A stretch of DNA of 64,000 nucleotides, taken from NCBI RefSeq assembly GCF_029407905.1, contig NC_073643.1, forward strand, positions 32,746,501 to 32,810,500. The letters run 5' to 3'. Under the pieces are notes generated by a model. It had not been told where the DNA came from and did not search any database. It saw nothing but the letters and a program-made list of their open reading frames with translations. Both the position numbers and the translations under genes were made by a program. Source of the stretch: Bubalus kerabau (lineage: Eukaryota > Chordata > Mammalia > Artiodactyla > Bovidae). Below, piece after piece: positions 12,001 through 23,574 of this stretch (its first letter is position 1; each line of letters starts with the position of its first letter).

Positions 12001-13186
12001 AAAAAGAACTTGTATAAATTTAAACAGATTCTTTATCCCACTTGCCTGGTGCTGCCCATTCACTGTTAAGTTTGCTTCTGCCCTCACCTAAATGTAAACA
12101 TTTTCTAAATGTCTCTTCCCTGTCTTTACTGTCACATTAATAGCTAGCTTAGTACCTTGAGTTTTCAAATATAGGACAAGATTACTTTATTTCAAGGATT
12201 CTCATCAAATGCCATTGTCAACTCAAAAGTCTTAGTGGCTTAAAGTTTTCTTTCAGACTACAAGTAGCAGTTTTTTTCTTTGTTCTCTGAAGGTACTCTG
12301 TATCAAATTAGCATCCTAAGGAGACAGTACTAAGCCTCAGGACAGAATTTTTAACAGGAGCTGTTGACCTGGTTTTCCCCAATATGGTACCTAAATCTTA
12401 ATTCATAGTTACATAGGGTCTACCCTAATATATACTATATACAAAATAATATGTTAATATCTATGATATATACTATATCATGCATCTAACCTGCATATAT
12501 TTATCTACAATATACCTCATATACTATAAAATTATACCTCACAAATGTGTTTACTTCTAATTTTTTAACTGAACACACAATGATTCAGGAACTTGGCATA
12601 GAGTTTACTCTTCCAATTTATGGACTCTAAGTGCCAAGGAATGTACAGTGACTGTTCTAAGATCTGTTCTACAGTCACAGGAACTTTGAAAACTCATCCA
12701 GTGTTTTCCAGGAACACTGTCACTGGCTGCTCTGGTGCAGTGGCCTTTCTACAGACCAAGCTGTGCTGGGGCCATGTGGTCCACTGGTCTTCCTGGCAAG
12801 TTCTGTTCTCAAGGCGTTCATTCAAAGGTTCTTCCCATTCTTCTACATTTGCCCCAAATAAGATGCTTATATTCTGAATATTTAACCAGCTGATTTCTTC
12901 AGAAGGCTCTATTTCCTTAACTTAAAAACAACATTGTCTTCTTCAACAGTTGTAGCTCTCTCTCTTATTCCTTCTTAAAATATGATTTTATCTGTTTCTT
13001 CTCATTTAAATCAGAACCTCTAGAGCAGGCAAAAGCATTTTGGAATACATTCCGTGAGCAATTCTTGGTCACATTCATATGGGAGAAACTGCTCCCATCT
13101 GAGTGGGATTCATTTCACTCCCCAGTAGGTGCACACCCTAGTCTGGTCACTCATTTAGGATATGACGGGGGCCAAAATATTACACC
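9097..13186. other. 4-kb repeat-poor non-coding block
   Basis: I recognise no ruminant SINE, BovB or L1 here. The sequence is AT-rich with short A runs (for example 10493-10502). A TA-rich low-complexity tract occupies about 12426-12535. Open frames (for example 12620-12877 on + and 11035-11235 on -) look random. Freedom from young insertions over 4 kb is noticeable in this window but not proof of constraint. Confidence 0.5.
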
Positions 13187-13290
13187 CAACCTTTCTGTGC
13201 CTCATTGTCCTCATCCATAAAATGGCAATGAGAGTAATCTCCTGAAATCGTTTAGACACTTAAATGACATAAAGCTTGTAGCCCTTCCAT
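13187..13290 (+). repeat. MIR fragment
   Basis: 'TGTGCCTCATTGTCCTCATC' followed by 'CATAAAATGGCAATGAGAG' matches the core-to-3' part of the MIR tRNA-derived SINE in sense orientation. Diverged relic. Confidence 0.7.
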
Positions 13291-15251
13291 GGGAATCTTA
13301 CTTCTCATCTATTTGTGTTCTTTGTAAGGAGAAGATGCTCTCCAAATTTATTTTGAGGGAAGAGGCATTTTCCTACTTTGACTTCAACATGGCAGTGTGT
13401 TCCTGATTGGAGAATGCCGTTAAATGGCCCCATTCTCCCAACACTCTCACTTGGAGAAACACTACTCTGTGTAGTTACTGTTCATTTCTCCATGCCCACT
13501 CTTGCACTGGTCACAAACTCAGTTCTTTTTATAAATTCCTTATTAGCATTCAGGGAGGTTCAAGTCATTTAAGAAAACCATGGGAGAGAAAAGGTTTCAC
13601 TTGAGACAATTGGATCCATTTGTTTAATTTGATTTGGTGAACTGTGAAAAGATGATTATTCTATTCTAGTGTCAGAGTACCTTCCTTCAGCCAAGGGGTT
13701 TGATTTGAGTACTACTGAGGCAGTCAATGACATTTTCTGAGATACTTAAGTATAGGAGAACAGAGGTAACAAGTAGCTCATATGTTGGGGTCTCTAAAAT
13801 GCCTTGCAAATAGAAAACATTCAATAAATACGCAGGGAATTGCAACAGAGAAACAGGCAGGTTTTAGATTTGAAACAGCAGATAGATTGAAATTCTTTTT
13901 TAAAAAATTGGAATACATTAATTGTTTTCCCCTTCCAATTATGATGTGCTTGAAAGATTCTGGCCTCACTATGTATTACTTAAGCCCAAACCAACTCATA
14001 AAGAGACTGACCTAAAGAGAGGAGCATACACCAAGGTTGCAGTTTCCCATGAATAATCCACAAGTGTTGCCCCAAATTTCAAGCATTTATTAAGTAAAAT
14101 CTTAGTGCTGTGGCAGAGCCACTTGTAAGACAGCCTTGACAGATAGATCAATTTGATCCTGACATTATGGGGGGAGCGGTCTGCTCATTTGTAGCATTGT
14201 TATATGTAGCTCTGCAGGTGGGAAATAAGAATTGCCTCAAATGCCTTCCCCAACACTCCATATTGGGCCCAGCTACAATCTCGCTAAATGACCATGAGTT
14301 ATGACTGTCAACACGGGTTTGTTTGGAGAATCATGAGATGAAAAAGAGATCTTCTATGTCAAAAACACTCTAGGAGCAAATTCTGGAACCATCAAAAGTT
14401 AAAAAAAAAAGAAAAAAAAAAAACAAAAACCTCACAAGTCCTAGAAATGGAATGGTCTTGACTCATTTTCCAAATAAAGTCAAAAGGGATGAGTCTTAGG
14501 AAATGGTGAAAAACACAAATAGTGTCTTCTTCACCTCTAACCTTTCTTTCCCCCTCCCCCAACCTCTCACAGACACTCCTCCTGGTGCCAGAAGCTCCCT
14601 GATTTCTTGACAAGCATGTGTGATGGCTGAGTGATTGGCATTCTCTCAATGAAACTCGTCACACTCAGATTTACCTTGAGCTCTCATTTGCATTTAAACC
14701 TTTCCCTTTCTGTGGAGTTGCCAGCAATTTTTCTTTCTTCCTCAAAAGATCTTCAAGCAGAACACAAGAAAGCTCTGGTATGGGGGCTAGGGTATGATCC
14801 CCCCGTGGCTATTTTCTCAGGTCTGAAAGAAAAGCACAGACTACTTTTTGATGTTTCATTTAGAGAAAGCAAGACAGACGAAAGGATGGAAAAAAAGGAA
14901 CCAGAGCTAGGAAGAATGGAAAGAAGAAAGGGAAAAAGGAAAGGAAGGAGGGAGATAATTTGTTTGTTTTCCTTTCCCCCAGATTTGAAGACATCCTGTC
15001 TGATGTCCCTGTGTGTTCTTGAAAGTCACAGAGGTAGAGGAATGGGTTCTCTTGGCAATAATTCCTCTACAGCCCAAAGCCTCTCTGCCTTCCCCTCTCA
15101 AGTCACTAGGATGACAACTCTCCTGCTTCCCACCATTTCAAGACAATCTGATTCCACTCCTCTGATTCATGAGATGGACCTATATTCACTTTGTTCTGGA
15201 ACATTTTTAGTGTTTTCCTACACATCTATTTCAATGAATTAAATAATCCTT
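13291..15251. other. Unique non-coding DNA with a purine-rich tract
   Basis: No recognised repeat. An A-rich run lies at 14400-14430. A strongly purine-biased tract (14860-14960, GGAAAGAAGAAAGGG type) underlies a chance 203-codon open frame (14631-15242) with low-complexity Lys/Arg/Glu composition and no domain. Confidence 0.5.
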
Positions 15252-15550
15252 ATATATTATTTTCGGAGAAGGCAATGGCACCCCACTCCAGTACTCTTAC
15301 CTGGAAAATCCCATGGATGGAGGAGCCTGGTGGGCTGCAATCCATGGAGTCACTAGAGTCGGACACGACTAAGCAACTTCACTTTCACTTTTCACTTTCA
15401 TGCATTGGAGAAGGAAATGTCAACCCACTCCAGTGTTCTTGCCTGGAGAATCCCAGGGACGGGGAAGCCTGGTGGGCTGCCGTCTATGGGGTCACACAGA
15501 GTTGGACACGACTGAAGTGACTTAGCAGCAGCAGCAGCATGTATTATTTT
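15252..15550 (+). mobile_element. ART2A/Bov-A2 dimeric SINE with target-site duplication
   Basis: Two BovA monomers lie in tandem. The first starts GGAGAAGGCAATGGCACC and the second GGAGAAGGAAATGTCAAC at about 15406, joined by the (TTTCAC)n linker. The unit ends in an (AGC)n tail. Flanking direct repeats ATATATTATTTT (15252-15263) and ATGTATTATTTT (15539-15550) match at 11 of 12 positions, marking L1/RTE-type target-primed insertion. It carries no coding capacity. Confidence 0.93.
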
Positions 15551-16083
15551 ATAGTTCCAATGTCTGTTTCTAACAAAATAAGCAGTTTGAATCTCTTCCT
15601 AGCAATTCAGATACCATAAGAGCACATTGCTATCAATTTCTTCAAGCTCATCCACTTAGCTGAGAACTGGACAGGAAGCTGACTTGAGACCAGGCAAGAC
15701 CAGACTGAAATTTCACATGGAAAGGTAGGCTCTCCCATACAATTCCCTAAAGGTGGATTATGAATAGTATGACCAGTCTTGTGTGTTTAGCAGGCGAGAC
15801 TGATTAGCAATGTCTGCCTCAGGCTGAAGACACTTATTTGCCTTCTCTTGTCCAGGCTTCTTTAAACAGTCTTGACACTGTCCAATCGGTGTCCAGGCAC
15901 TTTGTGGGTCTAGTCATATTTCTCTCTTTCACTCACTTTGTGAAATCCTACTTGATTAGAGTTTGCCTGTTGTTCATTATGTGCCCTGAATTAATAGAGG
16001 CGACATGTGAATGCTCTCAGTAGAGCATCCCAAGACATCAGCTTCCCAGAGACAATGCGTTTTGTAAATGTGATCTAGCCTAT
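15551..16083. other. Unique non-coding DNA
   Basis: Nothing recognised. The open frame at 15838-16023 has no domain features. Confidence 0.45.
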
Positions 16084-16208
16084 CAGTTCAGTTCAGTCTC
16101 TCAGTCATGTCCAACTCTTTGTGACCCCGTGGACTGCAACACGCCAGGCCTCCCTATTCATCACCAACTCCCAGAGTTTACTCAAACTCATGTCCATTGA
16201 GTCGGTGT
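16084..16208 (-). mobile_element. BovB LINE 3'-end stub
   Basis: This is an antisense copy of the last ~125 bp of BovB, beginning CAGTTCAGTTCAG and running to 'GTCCATTGAGTCGGTG'. It is extremely 5'-truncated. It lacks RT sequence and is dead. Confidence 0.9.
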
Positions 16209-16774
16209 GGATAGGTAAAAATGTCATAGAAAGTCAAGCAAAGTAGTTATCTTGGAACTGCGAAGTATCTCACACTTCTAGTTCTGTGATGGCATTCAAG
16301 TCGCAAATGTTTTATTACTATATCAAGATAATATTAATGATGATGATGATGATGGCTAAATACTTAGCTTTAAACAACAGACTCACAAAGCAAGTCAGCC
16401 AAGTCTGGATAAGGGAATAGCATATTGCCAGCTTCTACCTCACTCATGCCAGCATGGAGTGGCAGGCGGGGAGACTGGCACTATTGAAATGAACTTCCCC
16501 CACTCCTTTTGGGGGGGTTGCTGTTGTCAATCTCATAAAGTTGAAGTCATCTAAGTGAGATGTTCTTACTGCAACCTAGGTTTTCTCAGCCACATCCCCA
16601 TTGGGAGAACAACTCTGGGATCTTCTTCTAAGAGCCAATGAGACATGCCAGTGATCTCTAATCCCTCAACACATCCCCAGTCCTGGGTGGCTTTCCTAAA
16701 AAGACACTTTGTTAATTATAAAGGGAGGAGTCTGTGTGCTGGAGTGAATGCCTTAGTTAACATAGGAGTTAAAA
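16209..16774. other. Unique non-coding DNA with (GAT)n
   Basis: A short (ATG)n microsatellite lies at 16336-16354 and a G8 run near 16510. No gene or dispersed repeat recognised. Confidence 0.45.
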
Positions 16775-17254
16775 CACAAGCTCTGACTGTAAAAAAAAGA
16801 ATGAAATGATGCCACTGATAGCAACATGGATGAATGTGGGAGATGCTCATACTAAGTGAAGCAAGTCTGAGAAAGACAAATCCTGTATGATATTCCTTAT
16901 ATGTGGAATCTAGAAAAAAATGATACAAATGAACTTATTTACAGAACAGAGATAGACTCAAAACACAGAAACCAAGCTTATGGTTCCCAAAGGGAAAAGA
17001 GCAGAGGGCGGGACAGATTGGGAATCTGGGGTTAACAGATATACAGCATTATGTAGAAAACAGATAAACAGCTAGGACTGACTATATAGCACAGGGAACT
17101 ATACTCAACATCTAATAATAACTTACATTGGGAAAGAATCTGAAAAAGAATATATACCTATGTGTGTGTAACTGAATCACTGTGCTGCACACCTGAAATA
17201 CTGTAAATAAGCTATACTTAAAAAAAAAAAAAAAAAACAACCCACAAGCTTTGA
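16775..17254 (+). mobile_element. 5'-truncated artiodactyl L1 with target-site duplication
   Basis: The sense 3' end of an L1: 'GAATGAAATGATGCCACTGA' (end of ORF2 region), 'TTATATGTGGAATCTAGAAA', 'GACTGACTATATAGCACAGG', 'TATGTGTGTGTAACTGAATC', then poly(A) from 17220. Flanks CACAAGCTCTGA (16775-16786) and CACAAGCTTTGA (17243-17254) match at 11 of 12 positions. Only ~450 bp was copied, so there is no coding capacity. Confidence 0.88.
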
Positions 17255-18339
17255 AGACAGGTATGAGACAGAATCCCCAACCCCATCACTCATTATTTGT
17301 GACACTGCATACTATTTACGTTCCTTGAGTTCTTTATCTGTAAAATGCGTATAAGATACGTATCGCATAGATAATAACGCCAGGACATTGGAAGTAGGTG
17401 CAAAGTGTGTTTTCTTTTTGTACATGGATTCCAAAAATAAGTGCATTTCAATCAGCTCAAAAACAGAAGCTGTTGTGGTGGGCTTGTGAGGATGGTTGTG
17501 ATTGGGCATTCATAATACACTTCATTCAATTTTTGTCAGGCAGAAATCTAACTATTTCTAGATTTTCTAATTTTTCAAGGGATTTTTTTCCCCAGGGGAA
17601 ATAAAAAAGCATACATTTCCATATGAAATTTCCCAATAACTCATATTTTAGAAAACCTACCAGATCAACTGCCTCAGTTACAGAGAAACCTGTTTTAGAA
17701 TATGATTTGGCCTTCTGTCTGTCTCTTTCCACCTCTAGCCTAAAAACCATAAACTCTCAATACATAACAGTCATTTTTATTATCATTAGCTTTACAACTA
17801 GTAGAAAAACAACCTAAATTGGAAATCTCTTAACATTCGTTCGACCGCTGTCTGGTCCTATGGCAAAGATCTCGGAATCCTTAAAATTAACTGGTGGCCT
17901 TAAGTTCTGTCTGTTCAGAGCTAACTATGAATTTTATCAGTCCATCAACAAGCTCCATGTTATCTAAACTTAAAGAGATGCAACAAGCTCAAGTGGAAAT
18001 TCAGTATCATCTCATGAACATAATAACAAAAAGCAATGCATATGCCAGAGTACAAAGAATGCAATCTACTTGGAAAGCAGAAGAAAAAATGAAAAGTGCC
18101 TGCTTCTATGTATAAAGCATACCCTATAAGTGCTAAACACAGTTTTACATTATAATAGTGTATAAGCAAAGTGCTTGTGATATATTTATAAACGTCCACA
18201 TAGAGATTTGGGGGAAAAGAAGCTGTCTTGTTTAGTCACAGTGAATTTTCATCTCATGAGAAGCTGAAGAGGCTTATTACATGCTCAGTGGTAAAGTTAA
18301 AATTTATTTTGTCAAAGCTTTTCCCTTCTTTAGCTGTAT
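17255..18339. other. Unique non-coding DNA
   Basis: No recognised repeat or gene. Several short overlapping frames occur on both strands (17312-17817), none with protein-like character. Confidence 0.45.
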
Positions 18340-18495
18340 GATAAGAGGTCAAAGTGACTCAATCTCTCAAGTTTCATCTGCTAAATGACAAGAAATATTA
18401 GGTTCTACATCAGAGGATGACTCTGAAGAATAAAGAGATTTAATGTAAAGATGCTTAGCAGAATGCCTAGAACACAGTAAATGCTCACAAGATAA
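18340..18495 (+). repeat. MIR fragment
   Basis: 'CTCAAGTTTCATCTGCTAAA' through 'GCTTAGCAGAATGCCTAGAA' and 'CACAGTAAATGCTCACAAG' follow the 3' two-thirds of MIR in sense orientation. Old and diverged. Confidence 0.65.
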
Positions 18496-21400
18496 GCTAC
18501 TAGGATGAAATAAACTAGTGAGATTAGTATATGGGTAACTTGGCTTTTTTAAAGGGCTAACGTTTTAATCATGATATCTCTGGGAGTAAATTACAAAAAT
18601 GAAGACTTTCGGCATTTTCTAAAATCAACACCTATAAAAATACAATTTAAATGCCTTTATCCAGGATGAACTGCTGGAGAAGAGAGATTCTCATGCAACA
18701 TTTTCGTGTTATGAACAAGGAGCTTTTGCCTGGTAAACTCATGGGGTGAAATCTCATCCCTTGATCTTCAGAGTGTGACAAAGAGCTATTGATTGAGAGC
18801 ATATTGTCATTTAAATTACAATTAGGGATGGGTGAAAGGTGGTTATTCAACAATTCAAACCTTTCTTTTAATACTGTCAAGGACGACTTAACCTTCACCC
18901 AAACACACTTCTAAAACTTCTGAGTTTCAATATGTCTACAATCAATGTGCTTTTCTTCAAGGATGAGAATCGTGTCATTACTCTCAAATGCTGAGATTTG
19001 GTAGTTTTCAATCCGGTGGTGAAAACCTTTCAGAAAGCTTTGCTCTCAGTCACAAAACACTTGTGTCCCGACACGAATCCAGTACTACATTTGCACTTTA
19101 ATATGAAATTAAATCATTCAGTGCATTTTCCTAGAGTAGCGAGTTAGAAAAGTATATGCATTTTCAAAAATTGAATGCTACGTGGGTGATGTATGTTTTA
19201 ATTTAGAGTAGTTTAAATAAAAAGAGATCCTTCTGAAGGCACAAATGGCTATGAACGTCCTGTCTTTTATTAGTGGCCAAACAATGTTTAGTTCTAAAGG
19301 CATTAGGCGGCGCGTATGTTAAACGAAACAACGGACAGTATGGAAACAGTGTGTATGTGTGTGTCTGAGTATTTATGCTGTATTACTGACTTCCTTGCAT
19401 TTTGCAGTACAAATACACATCTTACATAATTTGTTTTGATATTGCAGACACACAGACAGACAGACACACATGGAGATGCAGATGCCCACACAGACACACA
19501 CGCTAAAGTGCTATGCCTGCGTTGGGAGAATGCTGGACTCGATCTCACAATCTTGCCCTGGCCAAATTCCCTGCAGCTTTCACAGGCATGCGGACAGCAC
19601 GAAGACTGCAGCTTTGATCTCCTATGCTGAAGTACTTTTAGAATTTCTTTTGTCAAACATCTCTCTTCTCTCTTTTCCTTTCTTCTCCTTTCTGTTTCTC
19701 TGATGCACGCATACCTGCCTGTTTCTCTGGAATGGCAGGCATTTTCTAGGATGACATATTATTCCAGAGGTGCTTTTGGCAGCCCCTTGTCCTCGGGGCA
19801 ACCACTGTTCTGGCAGCAATAAGTCCGTGAACAGTGCAAGGTCACCCAGTCCTATAGTCTTCTGGCCCCTTCTCTTGTATAAAGCATGAGCTCCAAGGTG
19901 CCCTTCACTGTCCTAACACATGAGGTCATGGAAGACAGTTTCCAGCTCAGGTACCTAACAGGAATGCCATAGCACTTAGCAAGAAAGTTGATGGTACCCG
20001 TAGTGGGTGGAAAACCTCCTGAAGTAGTTCTGACTGAGCTGTCCATTCTCTCTGTTATTAGATGCATTCTTCTCACTTGTGAAAGAGCATTTTCTGTACT
20101 GCAATGGTTTACCGGGGCACCTACTAAACCCATAAGAACATCCAGTGTTACCTTTAATTTAAAAACTCTGAGCAGAAAAATCACATGTGAATGCCATCGT
20201 CACAGAATATGCTGGGAAGAGAGGAAAAAAATTATCAAACTTAACATTGCTCAAATAGCAACTTCTCTTATCAGAAAATTTAGAGGGACTCCTTGTCACA
20301 CAGAAAAACCAGAAAAGAGTATTTCTTGGCAATGTAAATAGGCAGTTTATGCGATCAAAACTAAGGATTTCTACTCGTCTATCAGAAAGAAAATTACTTG
20401 TCTCATTATGACCAACTCATATTTACTAGTCCATTCTGTTTGAATGGCAAAGTGAAAACTTAGAGGCAGAGTAAATTTTAGCATTATTCAGGCAAGTATA
20501 ATATCTAAATATTTAGGAAATGAAGCCTCAGGGATTCAGGATATTGGGGGGAAGCAAGATGTTCTAGTGCCGCCTTGTGGACAGTTTCAAAGACCTGAGT
20601 GTTTATTTAAGCTAGTGGTTAATGTACAAATCTTGGTCAGTAATAGAACCAGACAAAAATAAGTACAGGATAGAAGTGGGGCAGAATTAAATACTGAGTC
20701 TAGTCCAAAATTATTGTCTTTTTTTTTTAAGCCCTAGTAGATTCATAAAGTTTTCAGGCGATTGTGTCACTGTATTTCAAGAAATTTCTGGCATTCACAA
20801 ATAGGAGATGGGGAGAAAATGAGATGAAGTTAAATATTGGTTAAGAGAATTTAATCAGAATCACACCATCCTACTTTTTTTTTTTAATCACAAGAGTTCC
20901 ATTGATGCTGGAAGCAATTTTGCCACTATATTTCAAGAAAATTTACAAAATCCGTTAGTCACCACAGAATTAAACGCAGCACCAGAAAAGCAGTGATAAG
21001 AAAAAGTGGACATATTCTAGGGTTCAGTCCAGCAATTTAGCTTAGAATGTTTATTTAAACATAACTTGAATTTATAAACTTGTTTTCTAGGGAGATTTAT
21101 AGTGCTTTCTGATTTTGGCTGGATTGAAAAAGTTCAACTCAACTTCCTGCAAAGAATATGCTTGTGTAAACCATCTTCTTCTTAAATTTTGACATGAAAA
21201 TTTTTCATTGCATACATTATGAGTTACAAACAAATGTCCAGGTGAATGATTAATTTAAATGTAGCTATCAGTATCACAGAAAAAGCATCCTGGAACTTTT
21301 AGCATTATAGCACCACATAAATGCTTGTTGACAAAACATCAAAGAAAATATTGTAATTTTGAATTTCTCCATGTTCATCGGTTGGATAAATATTTGAAAT

Positions 21401-21984
21401 GGTCTAACTAATCCATTAAGTAAAAGGTATCTTAGCACTTTTGAGTAGTGAATCTAATTTCAAATTGAAAGAACAAATTAATAGATTTTTAATTAAAACA
21501 TTTTAAGCATATAAAGTTATATGATAAATGCTTTAACTTCAGAACACGATTTGCAATGATTTTGTAGCCACTATTAAGTCATCGTATCTTTTCCACTGGA
21601 GAGTTTTTTCAGTGAAACAATCTGAAAATCAAATAACAGGGTAATTTAAACTTTGCTAAATAATCCAAAATTTAAATTATTCATTTTCATTATTAAACTA
21701 TCCTGATTTGTATAAGAGGTGGGTACATGAAAATTACTTAAATAAGACCAATATAAACCTTTATTCCCTATACCAAACAACATTCAACACTTCTTAAGCT
21801 ACAGATTTGGGTGTAGTAATAGTTCTAATTTTTTTTTTTCTTGGTACTGAGCGTGGCAAAACTTAAGCAAATATGATTTTCAAAATTTCTGTCCTGTTTT
21901 TGTGATTGGAGAGGAACCTTTCAGATCATTGATAAATATACTGATTCCTATTGTCAAAAAAGGTTTTGGTTCCCTTTGCCAAGA
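18496..21984. other. 3.5-kb largely unique non-coding block
   Basis: No dispersed repeat recognised. CA/GA-rich simple sequence lies at 19449-19502 and T runs at 20719-20729, 20873-20885 and 21830-21839. A slightly CpG-richer spot (GGCGGCGCG) lies near 19307. Overlapping open frames at 19852-20341 occur on both strands over the same DNA, which argues against coding. Confidence 0.5.
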
Positions 21985-22064
21985 TATCTTCCCAACCCAG
22001 GGATCGAACCCATGTCTCCTGCATCACAGGTGGATTTTTTACTGTCTGAACTAAAGGGAAGCCC
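21985..22064 (-). mobile_element. Bov-tA SINE head fragment
   Basis: Antisense tRNA-Glu-like head: 'ATCTTCCCAACCCAGGGATC', 'GAACCCATGTCTCCTGCATC', ending 'AACTAAAGGGAAGCCC'. The BovB-like tail is missing. This is not a functional tRNA: the acceptor stem is absent and the copy is diverged. Confidence 0.85.
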
Positions 22065-22129
22065 AAATTGTTTTACAAACAGGCTTTTGCCTGTCATCAG
22101 TAGGAAATTAGTCACTTAGGCTTGCAGTG
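22065..22129. other. Short spacer
   Basis: Nothing recognised. Confidence 0.4.
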
Positions 22130-22300
22130 TCACTGAGTGTTCATTATATGCTGTATACTTTGGTTGCATTCTCATTACGCTTTATTACAACCTATAAATA
22201 GCTTATTTTCTCTTATACAGATCAGAAGTGGAAGACTCAGAGAGGTTAAGCAAACTAGCCACAGTCACACAGCCTTTCAATGGCTTTTGTACCAGTACCG
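22130..22300 (-). repeat. MIR, antisense
   Basis: 'TTCATTATATGCTGTATACT', 'TACAACCTATAAATAGC' and 'GACTCAGAGAGGTTAAGCAA' with 'CCACAGTCACACAGCC' match antisense MIR nearly end to end. Confidence 0.8.
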
Positions 22301-22476
22301 GTGACTTTATGTACCTCTTTTCTTCCTGTACCTTTGGGGAATCAAAATCACCTATCTTTTTCAGGATGGATTGGCAACGCTTTTGAGTTTGCTATGGCTC
22401 ATGACCAGAGACCATTCAACACTGTGTAAGCAAGAATTGAAAAAGTGTTAAATATGTTTATTATTTACTGGTTAAT

Positions 22477-22640
22477 TCACCTAATATTTATTTAATGCTT
22501 TATGCTGGGTACAGTGCTAGGAACAGGGCTACAATATTGCCAGACCTAAAATGGTAACTGCATTTCTGGAGTTTACAATTTAGACACTGAGCAAATTTGA
22601 GAAATAGAGAATGAGCATTACGCAGTCCTTCATTACACAG
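22477..22640. repeat. L2/MIR-class ancient repeat
   Basis: 'ATATTTATTTAATGCTTTAT' then 'GCTGGGTACAGTGCTAGGAA', 'CAGGGCTACAATATTGCC' and 'CTGGAGTTTACAATTTAG' match the widespread mammalian 'tattgagcacctactatgtgccaggcactg...gagcttacagtctag' module. The exact family is not assigned. Confidence 0.5.
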
Positions 22641-23574
22641 GGGAAAAAACTCTGGAATCACGTGAAGTTCAAGTGACTCTGCTATCTCCTGTTTCTGAGA
22701 AACTTAGAAGCCATTTGTCATCCTTCTTGGTTTTCTCTGCTGCACAAACAGGTCTATTCAGAAGCTTTGCAGAAGATATTACATGTCCCTGGCCAAAAGT
22801 AGGTGTCTCACACATAGCGACAATCATTATAAAAGGTGAGGGGGAGAAAGAGATGTGTAAACAATTCGGTGATCATGTGAAAAGTACCATCCTGGTGATA
22901 CTGACAAAGTATCTGGGAATCCAAGGGCCAAGCTGCAAGAGAAGGTTGAAGAAATGTCACATCAGGAATGATACTTAACTTGGATCTCCAAGGATAAGAA
23001 GAAGCCTGCTGGGCAGAGGGACTTTCATGCACAAAGATATAGATGGGTATTTCTACGGGATCAGAAAGTAAGGACCAGGAAAAGATGGCAGACAGTTCTC
23101 ACAAGTCCTAAACTTCACAGTTTAAGGACTGTACTCTGTAAATAATTTTGTAACAAATTCTTCCTGTATCATTTAGCAATCTCTGGCTCATAGAATAAGT
23201 AAATGAAATTTAGATGATATTAAAGAAGGAATTTCTTGATTCAAATAACTGTAAAGTCAAAAGTGAGATACTTCAGGTAAGGTTTGATCTAGATGTCATA
23301 ATGCCCTGTTCTGCTATTTTCTCAGCTCTTCTCTCTTCCACGTGGTGATATCATCTTTAGGCAAGGCACTACTCTTGGGAGCAACAATATCTGCAAGTGG
23401 TAAAGTCAGGTCTCCTGGGCCTAATAGAGTCTTGTACTTAATGTACTCAGCCTCTTACCAAAACACACTGTCCTAGCAGGAAGATATGCTGATTGGTGTA
23501 AGCATCCTCCAAGAACAGGAGCAATCCCATTCAAACCACATGACCAAGAATGAGAGAGGTAAAATATAGTAGCT
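22641..23574. other. Unique non-coding DNA
   Basis: No recognised feature. The open frame 22673-22978 (+) is opposed by another on the minus strand and shows no domain. Confidence 0.45.

Noticed and set aside
14631..15242. 203-codon open frame on the + strand, the longest outside BovB
   Set aside because: It rests on a purine-rich tract giving low-complexity Lys/Arg/Glu/Arg runs. It has no recognisable domain, no exon-like borders, and a composition shift along its length. Probably chance.
19852..20341. Overlapping 110- and 117-codon frames on opposite strands
   Set aside because: Both strands being open over the same DNA with no domain on either is typical of chance. Neither resembles a known protein to me.
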